15,280 nucleotides of DNA, taken from JBKBXU01 sp046313675 (lineage in GTDB: Bacteria; Bacteroidota; Bacteroidia; Cytophagales; Cytophagaceae). The stretch lies in assembly GCA_046313675.1 (NCBI GenBank), contig JBKBXU010000079.1:1-15280 (forward strand), read 5' to 3'. Of the stretch, positions 8,391 to 15,280 are shown piece after piece (the first letter of the stretch is position 1; the number at the start of each line of letters is the position of its first letter). The position numbers and the translations under genes are program-made. The notes under the pieces were generated by a model. The model did no database searches. It had not been told where the DNA came from and saw nothing but the letters and a program-made list of their open reading frames with translations.

Positions 8391-8416
8391 AGGGTTTGAT
8401 TTCAAACCCTTTTTTT
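8391..8416 (+). terminator. Terminator-like hairpin after lysC, abutting the next start codon
   Basis: The 8-bp stem AGGGTTTG (8391-8398) with CAAACCCT (8403-8410) has an ATTT loop and runs into a T tract (8410-8416). The next base begins the ATG of the SBF transporter at 8417. The shape is that of a rho-independent terminator for lysC. It leaves no room for a normal leader for the downstream gene. Confidence 0.8.
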
Positions 8417-9298
8417 ATGGAAAAAAATATAATTACCGAAGTCTTGCTTCCTCTTTCCCTTGCTATAATCATGTTGGGAATGGGCTTAACATTAATTCCG
8501 GATGACTTCAAACGCATTATCCGATATCCGAAAGCAGTAAGCATTGGCCTTGTCAACCAGCTTGTGTTGCTGCCTGTCATTGCCTTTTTTATCCTTAGCC
8601 TGTTTTCCTTAAGTGCGGAATTGGCCGTAGGGGTAATGATTCTGGCCGCTTGTCCGGGTGGTCCCACGTCCAATCTGATAAGTCATTTGGCCAAAGGGGA
8701 TGTTGCTTTATCGGTAACATTAACAGCCATAGCCACGCTTGTAACCATGTTTACAATTCCTTTTATAATCAACTTTTCAATAGTGTGGTTTATGCCTGCC
8801 GGAGAACTGATTACCTTGCCTTTGGCTGGTACAATTCTGAAGTTATTGGTTATGGCCGTAGTTCCTGTTGCATTGGGAATGCTGATTAAAAGGTTTGCCC
8901 CCTCACTTGCCGAAAAAGCCGATAAGCCGGCAAAAATCATGTCGTCGATTTTTCTAGTATTAATTATTGCAGGAGCGATTTTAAAAGAAAGGGCGCATTT
9001 GGTAGAATATTTCGCCCTTGCCGGGCCAGTGACTCTGGCTTTAAATGTAAGCACCCTAATGGTGGGATATATCTCGGCCAAGCTATTCAAAATTAATCAG
9101 AGGCAAAGTATATCGGTTTCCATTGAGTCAGGCATTCAGAATGGCACCCTTGCAATAACCATTGCAGTTTCTATGTTAAACAATGTTGCCATGAGCATAC
9201 CACCGGCTATTTATAGCCTTGTTATGTTTTTTACCTCAGGAATTGTGATTGCGCTTGCTTTAAAATTTAGGGAATTCACGAAGCCTGTTACGACTTAA
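8417..9298 (+). CDS. Bile acid:sodium symporter (SBF/BASS) family transporter
   Basis: 293 residues from ATG 8417. An in-frame TTG at 8396 lies inside the terminator stem and is unlikely to be the start. The protein is almost wholly hydrophobic, with about nine to ten membrane helices. It carries SBF-family signatures: CPGGPTSN at residues 79-86 and ESGIQNGTLAI from residue 237, which are the crossover/sodium-site regions of ASBT-like proteins. Family members move bile acids, pantoate, pyruvate, 2-keto acids or other organic anions with sodium. Nothing here identifies the substrate, and bile acids are unlikely in a free-living bacterium. Neighbouring lysC and the TPR gene give no clear hint. 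Its promoter is unclear because of the upstream hairpin. Confidence 0.9.
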   Translation: MEKNIITEVLLPLSLAIIMLGMGLTLIPDDFKRIIRYPKAVSIGLVNQLVLLPVIAFFILSLFSLSAELAVGVMILAACPGGPTSNLISHLAKGDVALSVTLTAIATLVTMFTIPFIINFSIVWFMPAGELITLPLAGTILKLLVMAVVPVALGMLIKRFAPSLAEKADKPAKIMSSIFLVLIIAGAILKERAHLVEYFALAGPVTLALNVSTLMVGYISAKLFKINQRQSISVSIESGIQNGTLAITIAVSMLNNVAMSIPPAIYSLVMFFTSGIVIALALKFREFTKPVTT

Positions 9299-9303
9299 AA
9301 TAG

Positions 9304-9337
9304 ATTTCACCTGGCCATGAATGTGGTCAGGTGAAAT
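9304..9337 (+). terminator. Long hairpin after the SBF transporter, no T tract
   Basis: A 14-bp inverted repeat, ATTTCACCTGGCCA (9304-9317) with TGGTCAGGTGAAAT (9324-9337), has a single G-T pair and a TGAATG loop. It starts 5 bp after the transporter stop. No T run follows, so it may be a transcript 3'-end stabiliser, an inefficient terminator or a regulatory hairpin. The rest of the 147-bp spacer up to 9445 contains a 12-bp palindrome (9377-9388) and nothing else recognisable. Confidence 0.55.
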
Positions 9338-9376
9338 ATTGTCCACTACACCCAAAAACTTACCCACATATATTTC

Positions 9377-9388
9377 ATTTGATCAAAT
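9377..9388. promoter_or_regulatory. 12-bp perfect palindrome upstream of the secreted TPR gene
   Basis: ATTTGATCAAAT is an exact palindrome 57 bp before the ATG at 9446. It could be an operator for a dimeric regulator, or chance in AT-rich DNA. No consensus promoter box could be placed confidently beside it. Confidence 0.25.
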
Positions 9389-9445
9389 ATTTTTCTAGCT
9401 TTAGTATAAACCAAAGCCTGAATAATACAATTGGGGCTCACGCAT

Positions 9446-10198
9446 ATGCTGAAACAACTACTGGTTTTCTTCTGCTTGCTATTGTTTTTCTCCTTAAATT
9501 CCTATGGACAGGAAGATTTTGTGAACCACACCCGTCTTGCAGATGACTTGCGTAGGGGCGGACAGTTTGATCTGGCCATAACAGAATATGATAAAGCAAT
9601 ACGGAAATCTAAGAAAAGAAACCCGGATCTTTATCTTTTGCATCTTAATCGGGGCATTTGTAAAAGCAGAACAGGAGATTTTTTTGGAGCAAAAACAGAT
9701 CTGGACATGTCTGTTCGTTTAAAACCGGATCATACCGAAACATATCTGTTTCGTGGAACGCTTGCCAGATTGCTAAAAAATGATCAGGAAGCACTTAACG
9801 ATTTCTCCAAAGCTGTAGAACTTGAGCCGGATAATTATTTTGCTCATTTATACAAAGCAGATCTCTATTATGAATTTAAGGATTTTGAAAACGCTATAAT
9901 TTGTTATAGCACAGTTTTGCAGCTTAGGCCGGAATTTTCTGCTGCCTACATTAAGCGTGCGGATGTATATTTTATACTTCAGAAATACGATGAAGCAATT
10001 AAGGATTATTCAAAAGCTATAAGCATTCAACCTGAATCCGGGGAGGCTTATTTTATGAGAGGCCTTTGTAAGTCCATGTTGTCGGAGGAAGATACCTTGG
10101 GAGCCTGTGAGGACTTTCGACACGCAAAATCACTGGGAAGAAATACCAATGTGCCGGGAATTAATCTGTACTGCAATTCCAGTGATTTGGAAAACTAA
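9446..10198 (+). CDS. Secreted tetratricopeptide repeat protein
   Basis: 250 residues from ATG 9446; an in-frame TTG five codons earlier would only lengthen the signal peptide. Residues 1-22 (MLKQLLVFFCLLLFFSLNSYGQ) form a clear Sec signal peptide ending in SYGQ, a common cleavage context in Bacteroidota. The mature part is built of about five to six TPRs of 34 residues with canonical positions, for example AITEYDKAIRKS, YLFRGTLARLLKNDQEALNDF, AVELEPDNYFAHLYKADLYYE and AIKDYSKAISIQPESGEAYFMRG. The C-terminus has two Cys (in GACEDF and YCNSS). TPRs mediate protein-protein contacts; the partner is unknown. The stop TAA overlaps the recX stop on the other strand. Confidence 0.87.
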   Translation: MLKQLLVFFCLLLFFSLNSYGQEDFVNHTRLADDLRRGGQFDLAITEYDKAIRKSKKRNPDLYLLHLNRGICKSRTGDFFGAKTDLDMSVRLKPDHTETYLFRGTLARLLKNDQEALNDFSKAVELEPDNYFAHLYKADLYYEFKDFENAIICYSTVLQLRPEFSAAYIKRADVYFILQKYDEAIKDYSKAISIQPESGEAYFMRGLCKSMLSEEDTLGACEDFRHAKSLGRNTNVPGINLYCNSSDLEN

Positions 10199-10683
10199 TC
10201 CTGGTTTCTCATGACCTGACTTATCAGTTCGCTTTCAAACCCCTTTCCGATCAGATACCGGAAGAGTCTGGTCCGCAAATCATGTTCTGTGTGTCCGCCT
10301 GATTGCAATTCCTGAAATTTTTTTTCGAAAAGTTTTGAGAGAGAATCCATGTATTCTGTAGGTTCAATTTCCTCTTTTATCGCCTGATCAATAGTTTTAT
10401 CATCAATCCCTTTGGCTTTGAGCCCGTATTTTATTTTCAAAATTCCCCATTTTTTCAACCTAAACTTACTTCCTGCGTATATTTTGGAGAAACGTGAATC
10501 ATTTATAAAATTTTCATCGGTTAATTTATCCACAATTTCCTCTATTTCATTTGGTTTGAGGTTATAAAATTTTAATTTCACACGTACTTCATGAGTGGAT
10601 CGTTCCTGATAAGAGCAGTACCTTAATAATTTTATGAAAATTTCGTTTTTACTTAAAACTTTTCGCTTTTTAGGGAAGATCAT
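10195..10683 (-). CDS. recX: Regulatory protein RecX
   Basis: 162 residues, a normal RecX size. RecX proteins bind RecA filaments and limit RecA recombinase activity. The sequence shows the tandem three-helix RecX repeats: LRYCSYQERSTHEVRVKL, then the conserved ENFINDSRFSKIYAGSKFR block, then KIKYGLKAKGIDDKTIDQAI, and a last repeat with LRTRLFRYLIGKGFESELI. It is not next to recA here. It is tail-to-tail with the secreted TPR gene (stop codons share 10195-10198, CTAA) and divergent from the MFS gene with only 34 bp between start codons. Confidence 0.92.
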   Translation of the reverse strand: MIFPKKRKVLSKNEIFIKLLRYCSYQERSTHEVRVKLKFYNLKPNEIEEIVDKLTDENFINDSRFSKIYAGSKFRLKKWGILKIKYGLKAKGIDDKTIDQAIKEEIEPTEYMDSLSKLFEKKFQELQSGGHTEHDLRTRLFRYLIGKGFESELISQVMRNQD

Positions 10684-10717
10684 TTTGCGTATTTTTACAA
10701 AGACAATATATAATTAA

Positions 10718-12073
10718 TTGAAAAATAAAAAAGCATTTTTACTCCTATTTATTGCAGACGGAATTTCCGGTTTTGCACAAGGGATAACTATGCTTGCGAT
10801 TCCATGGTATTTTGTTGATCACCACATGGGAGGTACTTTTGGTGCTTACTATGCAATTATAACACTGGCCTCACTTTTCTGGGGATTATACGCCGGCGCT
10901 ATTGTCGATGGATTTAATAGAAAAGATGTTTTTCTTGGAACTAATTTTATTCTTGGCCTTATAATTATTTACATTGCATCCCTGGGCTTTAAGGAAGGGA
11001 TGACGGAAGGACTGCTTGAGGAAGAGGTGCTGCCCAAAGAACTCATTATTTTGGTGTTTACGGTCACTTTTTTCGGCTATTATATTCACTATCCTAACCT
11101 TTATGCCTTTGCACAGGAAATTACAGAGCCTAAGGATTATACAAAAGTTACTTCTTATATAGAGATTGTAGGACAGTCTACGACTATTGCAGCAGCGGCA
11201 CTTGGAGCTATTTTGCTTAAAGGAATAGATACTAGTATTAATTTTGAGCTTTTTGGAACGGTGTATAACATTCCTGTTTTTATAAAGAAATGGGAAATTT
11301 ATGAGATTTTCTTAATGGATGGTTTCAGCTATATGGTCTCCTTTATATTGATCATATTTATTAAATATGTACCTATCAAGACGGTGGTTGATTATGATGA
11401 AGGACCCTTGCTGGAACGCTTGAAAACCGGCTATGACTATTTAAGGAAAAANNNNNNNNNNCCTCTTATCACAATTTTTGGTATCTGCTCGTATTCTATA
11501 TTCATTGTTGGCTTAATTGAAATGTTTACTCTCCTTCCTTTATATGTAAAAAATCATTTGGGCATGGAGGGTGATGTATTAGGGGCGTCTAAATTAATGT
11601 ATGGTTGTGGCTCGCTGGTGTCTGGATTTATTATAAGCAAATTGCTTAAAACGATGCCTATACCAAAATCCATCATTATTCTTACATTCCTTACCACCGT
11701 TGCCTTTCTACTTGTGGCGTTTACTTCAGAGGTATGGATCTATTATGCATTTTCTATTGTGGTGGGTTTTACGAATTCCGGCTCTAGAATATTTCGAGTT
11801 TCTTATCTCTTTAGTTTTGTACCGAATGAAATTACCGGTAGGGTTAACAGCATGTTTAATGTTTATACAACCTTAATCAGAATTGTATTAATATCTCTTT
11901 TTGCGCTGCCATTTTTCACCACGGGGTCAAATGTGCGTTGGGCGTATTTTATATTGGGAGCCTTGACCCTGACTTCAGCGGTTATTCTGGTATTAACCTA
12001 TGACAGGGTTGATAAATTAACACAGAAACCTTCTCTTCAAAACAAAGAGGCGGAGGAAGAGGCGGTTCATTAA
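10718..12073 (+). CDS. MFS transporter (interrupted by a 10-N assembly gap)
   Basis: About 451 residues. The start is TTG at 10718: no ATG precedes the first membrane helix, and the frame is short upstream. About twelve hydrophobic helices are visible. MFS motif A is present at residues 56-69 as GLYAGAIVDGFNRK in the loop after helix 2. A large charged loop with FNYELF-like and EIYEIFLMDGF segments precedes helix 6, and the central loop (YDEGPLLERLKTGYDYLRK) precedes the gap. The N run removes about residues 245-248. The frame stays open on both sides, so the gap size is compatible with an intact gene. The MFS_3/enterobactin-exporter-like family (multidrug or siderophore efflux) is the nearest look, but the substrate is unknown. 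The murF-alr gene follows after 27 bp, possibly in one operon. Confidence 0.85.
   Translation: MKNKKAFLLLFIADGISGFAQGITMLAIPWYFVDHHMGGTFGAYYAIITLASLFWGLYAGAIVDGFNRKDVFLGTNFILGLIIIYIASLGFKEGMTEGLLEEEVLPKELIILVFTVTFFGYYIHYPNLYAFAQEITEPKDYTKVTSYIEIVGQSTTIAAAALGAILLKGIDTSINFELFGTVYNIPVFIKKWEIYEIFLMDGFSYMVSFILIIFIKYVPIKTVVDYDEGPLLERLKTGYDYLRKXXXXPLITIFGICSYSIFIVGLIEMFTLLPLYVKNHLGMEGDVLGASKLMYGCGSLVSGFIISKLLKTMPIPKSIIILTFLTTVAFLLVAFTSEVWIYYAFSIVVGFTNSGSRIFRVSYLFSFVPNEITGRVNSMFNVYTTLIRIVLISLFALPFFTTGSNVRWAYFILGALTLTSAVILVLTYDRVDKLTQKPSLQNKEAEEEAVH
11452..11461. other. Assembly gap (10 N) inside the MFS gene
   Basis: Ten consecutive undetermined bases. A round number of 10 may be a placeholder or an estimated gap size. 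The reading frame continues on both sides, which mildly supports the stated length being right modulo three. Confidence 1.
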
Positions 12074-12100
12074 GGTTGTTCAAACCTCAAAAAAGTTTCA

Positions 12101-14566
12101 ATGCTCTATTTTAGCCAACTTGAGAAAGTCACTCCGGGAAAGTTGCTCAGATTATCTGCCGATCAAGAGATTGAACACCTCCTATACGACAGTCGAAAAC
12201 TAATTATTTCTAAAAGTAGCCTTTTTTTTGCTATAACTAGTCAGAGAAATAACGGCCATAAATATATTCCAGAGCTCTATCATAAAGGAATCAGACAATT
12301 TATTGTGGAGAAAGGGAATGTTTTAAGCATTTCTGAGTTTTCCGATGCAAACTTTTTTGAAGTTGCCAGCTCAATTGAGGCTTTACAGCATATTGCCTCC
12401 CATCATAGAAAAAGCTTTGTCATTCCTGTATTGGGCATCACCGGGAGCAACGGAAAGACAATTATAAAAGAATGGCTTTCTCAGTTATTGGTTCCGGATT
12501 ATTCGGTTATTAAGAACCCCAGAAGTTTTAATTCCCAATTAGGAGTGCCATTATCCGTTTGGCAGATAAACGGTAACCATGACTTTGGCATATTTGAAGC
12601 CGGAATTTCTCAACCCGGAGAAATGGCTAAGATTGAACAAATAATCATGCCCGAAATAGGGATTTTTACCAATATCGGTACTGCACATGACGAAGGTTTT
12701 GGTTCCAGGACGGAAAAAATAAAAGAAAAATTACGGCTTTTTGTTAATTCATCTTCTTTAATATACTGTTCAGATCATAAGGAGGTAAGGCAAGCGGTAG
12801 AAGATTTTCTCCCTGAGATTTCCTCATACTGTTGGTCACGATATGATAGGAGTGCTTATGTATTTATTGAAAACACTGAAAAGCGAGAGCATGGGATTCT
12901 TTTAAGTTATGTAATCAATAATGAGAAATTAAGTGTGTTAATGCCTTTTTGGGATGAGGCATCTGTGGAAAATGCTACGCATTGCCTTGTATTGATGCAT
13001 TTTTTGGGCTTTGGCAACAGAACCATCAATCATCGCTTACGCCTCCTGGAAAAAGTGCCGATGAGGCTTGAGCTTAAACAGGGAATCAACAATTGTTATA
13101 TCATCGATGATACCTATAACAATGATTTGGCTGGACTTTCTATGGCGGTACACTTTCTTGTGAATCAACATCAGAAAGACAGGAAGACGCTTATACTATC
13201 TGATATCCTTGAATCCGGTACGGATAAAGAATGTTTGTATAGGAATGTCGCCTCTGTCCTTTTTGATAAAAAAATAAACCGGGTTATTGGCGTAGGTCCG
13301 GACATAAGCTCTTTTGGTTATTTTTTTGAAGATTTTGTTTCTTTTCCAAGCACCGCAGAGTTCATTGAGAATTTTAATGCCAATAATTTTTCGGATGAAA
13401 TAATTCTTGTTAAAGGCGCCCGGATGTTTCATTTTGAAGAGATAATTAACCTGCTTCAATATAAAACACACGGAACCATTCTGGAAATTAACTTGGATGC
13501 CCTTTCTCATAATTTAAACTTTTACAGGTCTTTGCTAAAGCCTGAAACAAAGGTAATGGGCATGGTTAAGGCATTTGCTTATGGTAGTGGTAGCTATGAA
13601 ACGGCTAATTTGCTTCAGTTTCACCATGTTGACTACGTGGCTGTAGCCTATGCCGATGAAGGAGTGGATTTACGTAGGAACGGAATATACCTGCCAATAA
13701 TGGTTATGAATCCCTCACCGGAAACCTTTGACTTATTGTTAAAATTTAACCTTGAACCGGAGATTTATAATTTTTACATCCTTAACCAGTTCCTGGTTTA
13801 TTTAAAATCCCATGAACAAAAGTCCAGAATTCACATAAAATTGGATACGGGTATGAAGCGCCTTGGTTTTGAGGAGGAAGATGTAAGTCAACTATCTCAG
13901 TTTATTCAAGACAACAAAGATTATCTTGAGCCGGTCTCTGTATTTTCTCATTTGGCTGCGGCAGATGATTGCCAACATAATGAATTCACCTATAGTCAAA
14001 TAGAAAAATTTAATAATATGGCGAAGGCACTTGAATCGAACTGGGGCAAAACATTGATAAAGCATATTTCAAATTCTGCCGGGGTAGTTCGCTTTCCGGA
14101 AGCACAAATGGATATGATCAGATTGGGCATTGGCCTTTATGGGGTAGAGACAAATAATATTTCTCAAGCGAAACTTAAGACAGTAGCAACGTTAAAAACC
14201 ATTATTTCTCAGATTAAGACCGTAGAGAAAGGAGAGACTGTTGGGTATGGCAGATGGGGCAAGGCTGAAGCAGATATAAAAATCGCAACCATCGCCATAG
14301 GTTATGCGGATGGGTATGATAGAAGGTTTAGTAAAGGGGTAGGAGAAGTAATGATTAATGGCCGCTTATGTCCTGTAATAGGCAATGTGTGTATGGATAT
14401 GTCAATGGTAAATATTACCGGAGTGGATGCTAAAGAGGGAGACGAAGTAATTATTTTTGGAGATAACCCGGATATAATAAAATTGGCCAATAAAATTGGC
14501 ACCATACCTTATGAAATCCTGACCGGAGTAGGAGAAAGGGTAAAAAGGGTATTCTATACAGAATAG
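12101..14566 (+). CDS. murF-alr: Bifunctional MurF ligase / alanine racemase
   Basis: 821 residues in two enzymes. Residues 1 to about 450 are MurF, which ligates D-Ala-D-Ala to UDP-MurNAc-tripeptide: P-loop GITGSNGKT at 112-120, then RSFNSQLGVPLSVW, EAGISQPGEM, the NIGTAHDEGF motif and IDDTYNND. Residues from about 455 to 821 are a PLP-dependent alanine racemase. The PLP lysine is K490 in MVKAFAYGSGSYE, and the second catalytic base is probably Y735 in IGYADGYDRR. HISNSAG, RLGIGLYG and GNVCMDMSM are also present. This fusion is widespread in Bacteroidota and joins D-Ala supply to its use in cell-wall precursor synthesis. Both halves keep their key residues. A GYGRWGK segment before the racemase tyrosine is normal. 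The gene lies 27 bp after the MFS gene. Confidence 0.96.
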   Translation: MLYFSQLEKVTPGKLLRLSADQEIEHLLYDSRKLIISKSSLFFAITSQRNNGHKYIPELYHKGIRQFIVEKGNVLSISEFSDANFFEVASSIEALQHIASHHRKSFVIPVLGITGSNGKTIIKEWLSQLLVPDYSVIKNPRSFNSQLGVPLSVWQINGNHDFGIFEAGISQPGEMAKIEQIIMPEIGIFTNIGTAHDEGFGSRTEKIKEKLRLFVNSSSLIYCSDHKEVRQAVEDFLPEISSYCWSRYDRSAYVFIENTEKREHGILLSYVINNEKLSVLMPFWDEASVENATHCLVLMHFLGFGNRTINHRLRLLEKVPMRLELKQGINNCYIIDDTYNNDLAGLSMAVHFLVNQHQKDRKTLILSDILESGTDKECLYRNVASVLFDKKINRVIGVGPDISSFGYFFEDFVSFPSTAEFIENFNANNFSDEIILVKGARMFHFEEIINLLQYKTHGTILEINLDALSHNLNFYRSLLKPETKVMGMVKAFAYGSGSYETANLLQFHHVDYVAVAYADEGVDLRRNGIYLPIMVMNPSPETFDLLLKFNLEPEIYNFYILNQFLVYLKSHEQKSRIHIKLDTGMKRLGFEEEDVSQLSQFIQDNKDYLEPVSVFSHLAAADDCQHNEFTYSQIEKFNNMAKALESNWGKTLIKHISNSAGVVRFPEAQMDMIRLGIGLYGVETNNISQAKLKTVATLKTIISQIKTVEKGETVGYGRWGKAEADIKIATIAIGYADGYDRRFSKGVGEVMINGRLCPVIGNVCMDMSMVNITGVDAKEGDEVIIFGDNPDIIKLANKIGTIPYEILTGVGERVKRVFYTE

Positions 14567-14567
14567 A

Positions 14568-14590
14568 ACAAAGAGGAAAAACCACTTTGT
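14568..14590. terminator. Hairpin between convergent genes
   Basis: ACAAAG (14568-14573) pairs with CTTTGT (14585-14590). After one A-A mismatch, GG (14575-14576) pairs with CC (14582-14583) around an AAAAA loop. It fills the 25-bp space between the murF-alr stop and the stop of the minus-strand small gene, so it may end transcription from both sides. There is no strong T run after it on either strand. Confidence 0.4.
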
Positions 14591-14591
14591 C

Positions 14592-14795
14592 CTATCTGAA
14601 ATTTCTCACGAATAATAAAGTTCCGATTATGATCAATGCAGCGCATAAAGAAATTAATGCTGCAATTTTAGCTTCTTTGTCTTTTCTGATCTGGCCTTTA
14701 TCATTATACATAGCAGCCGGGTCAGATAATACCAAACCGCCACCAACTCCAACTATAAAACCTACTACTGTTAATACTACACCTAATACTATCAT
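14592..14795 (-). CDS. Small two-helix membrane protein, unknown function
   Basis: 67 residues from ATG 14793-14795 (MIVLGVVLTVVGFIVG...). An in-frame TTG nine codons upstream overlaps the -7 box and is an unlikely start. Two hydrophobic segments, about residues 1-23 and 45-63, flank a polar loop (DPAAMYNDKGQIRKDKEAK) and end in VRNFR. The opposite strand also has an ORF, but its protein is low-complexity and Thr/Pro/Asn-rich, like an antisense shadow. The good promoter box upstream supports the minus-strand reading. The family is not recognised. The gene is convergent with murF-alr and divergent from the LEA-type lipoprotein gene. Confidence 0.7.
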   Translation of the reverse strand: MIVLGVVLTVVGFIVGVGGGLVLSDPAAMYNDKGQIRKDKEAKIAALISLCAALIIIGTLLFVRNFR

Positions 14796-14819
14796 GGTTC
14801 TAAATTTAAATTTGATGTT

Positions 14820-14827
14820 CAAAGATA
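14820..14827 (-). promoter_or_regulatory. Sigma-ABfr-type -7 box for the small membrane protein
   Basis: On the minus strand 14827-14820 reads TATCTTTG, an exact match to the Bacteroidota -7 consensus TAnnTTTG. It would put transcription start near 14813, giving a leader of about 18 bases before ATG 14795. A -33 TTG was not found at the expected distance, only T-rich sequence. Confidence 0.55.
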
Positions 14828-14919
14828 AAAATATTCAAAATAAAAATGGAATTTTTGTATAGAAAGATTATGAACCTAAGATATTTTTTTTAGGTTGCTT
14901 AAATGTAATTTATACGCTC

Positions 14920-15280
14920 ATGAAATATTCCTTCTTTTTTTTTACAATTGTCCTCTTTAGCTTTTCCTCATGCAAGCCAATTCAGCCTCTGGATGTAAAG
15001 GAAATAGAGTCTGTCACATTGGATAAACTTACAGGTGACGTTGCAGATATTGCGATAAGGTTTAAGTTAAACAATCCTAATAACATGAAATTTACGGTTA
15101 CAAGCCATCATCTTGACATTTATCTGAACGATCAACCCATCGGGGTTCTGGTGAATGATCAGGAAATTGACATACCTGCCAATTCTGATAAAAGCTATAT
15201 AGCACATGCTGAGGCGTCTCTGAAAAACATTACAGGGAATCTTCCTATGTTGCTGGGTATAATAGCAAAAGGGGAGGCAG
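14920..15280 (+). CDS. LEA type 2 family lipoprotein (3' end beyond window)
   Basis: 120 codons are present from ATG 14920-14922 and the frame is open at the right edge. Residues 1-17 form a lipoprotein signal (MKYSFFFFTIVLFSFSS) with a lipobox ending at Cys18, so a lipid-anchored envelope protein is expected. The mature part has the WHy/LEA_2 pattern: an alternating beta-strand segment (ESVTLDKLTGDVADIAIRF), the hallmark LNNPNNMKFTVTSHHLDIYLND, then GVLVNDQEIDIPANSDKSY. Bacterial LEA_2 proteins are linked to envelope or stress functions, but no precise role is known. The spacer before it contains only a 7-bp inverted repeat (14873-14879 with 14890-14896). Confidence 0.85.
   Translation, partial: MKYSFFFFTIVLFSFSSCKPIQPLDVKEIESVTLDKLTGDVADIAIRFKLNNPNNMKFTVTSHHLDIYLNDQPIGVLVNDQEIDIPANSDKSYIAHAEASLKNITGNLPMLLGIIAKGEA

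Noticed and set aside
8683..9090. 135-codon open frame antisense to the SBF transporter
   Set aside because: It lies fully within a conserved transporter gene, and its composition mirrors the hydrophobic codons of the other strand.
12073..12087. AGGTT/AACCT small hairpin before murF-alr
   Set aside because: Only five base pairs and no T tract; expected by chance.
14587..14862. 91-codon plus-strand frame opposite the small membrane protein
   Set aside because: The product is low-complexity (Thr/Pro/Asn-rich) as expected for antisense of Val/Gly codons. The minus-strand reading has two clean membrane helices and a consensus promoter box.
14873..14896. AACCTAA/TTAGGTT inverted repeat with a T-rich loop upstream of the LEA lipoprotein gene
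   Set aside because: Seven pairs with a 10-base loop and no following T run, so it is too weak to call an operator or terminator; noted only as spacer content.
1..15280. CRISPR arrays, insertion sequences, phage, toxin-antitoxin, defence or biosynthetic clusters, tRNA or rRNA genes
   Set aside because: No spaced direct repeats, transposase, integrase, nuclease or synthase motifs, and no tRNA-like cloverleaf, were seen on either strand; every long frame is explained by ordinary genes.

Overview
The window looks like a chromosomal piece of a Bacteroidota genome, probably of the Cytophagales or a related order. Four things point there. The large surface protein at the left edge ends in a gliding-motility-type (type B) type IX secretion sorting domain. 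MurF and alanine racemase are fused in one chain. The DNA is AT-rich with weak Shine-Dalgarno signals. At least one clear TAnnTTTG -7 promoter element is present. A run of 10 N inside one gene shows that this is a draft assembly. The genus assignment is inference; no rRNA or tRNA gene was seen.

Layout. Positions 1-4633, minus strand: recF, then a DUF721/DciA-like gene with a 4-bp overlap, then a secreted protein of about 1070 residues starting 10 bp further on. That protein has an N-terminal DUF7948-like region, SBBP-type beta-propeller repeats, PKD-like domains and a type B sorting domain; only its last residues lie beyond the left edge. A 76-bp AT-rich divergent region separates this operon from a plus-strand block: pdhA (pyruvate dehydrogenase E1 alpha), a membrane-anchored TPR protein, an intrinsic terminator, ribH (lumazine synthase), lysC (aspartate kinase), a second terminator-like hairpin, and a bile-acid:sodium-symporter-family (SBF) transporter. 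Next come a strong hairpin, a secreted TPR protein, and recX on the minus strand, whose stop codon overlaps that of the TPR gene. Divergent from recX are an MFS transporter (interrupted by the N gap) and the murF-alr fusion. The right end has a small two-helix membrane protein on the minus strand, with a good sigma-ABfr-type -7 box, and the start of a LEA type 2 lipoprotein.

Function. Most of the genes are housekeeping: replication and repair (recF, DciA-like, recX), central metabolism (pdhA), riboflavin synthesis (ribH), aspartate-family amino acids (lysC) and cell-wall precursor synthesis (murF-alr; alanine racemase supplies D-Ala for the D-Ala-D-Ala that MurF ligates). Accessory features are the T9SS cargo, the TPR proteins and the two transporters.

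I found no defence system, mobile element, CRISPR array or biosynthetic cluster, and no convincing undescribed system. The observations most worth a second look are two terminator-like hairpins that sit directly against the start codons of ribH and the SBF transporter, and the placement of a giant surface protein in the recF operon.
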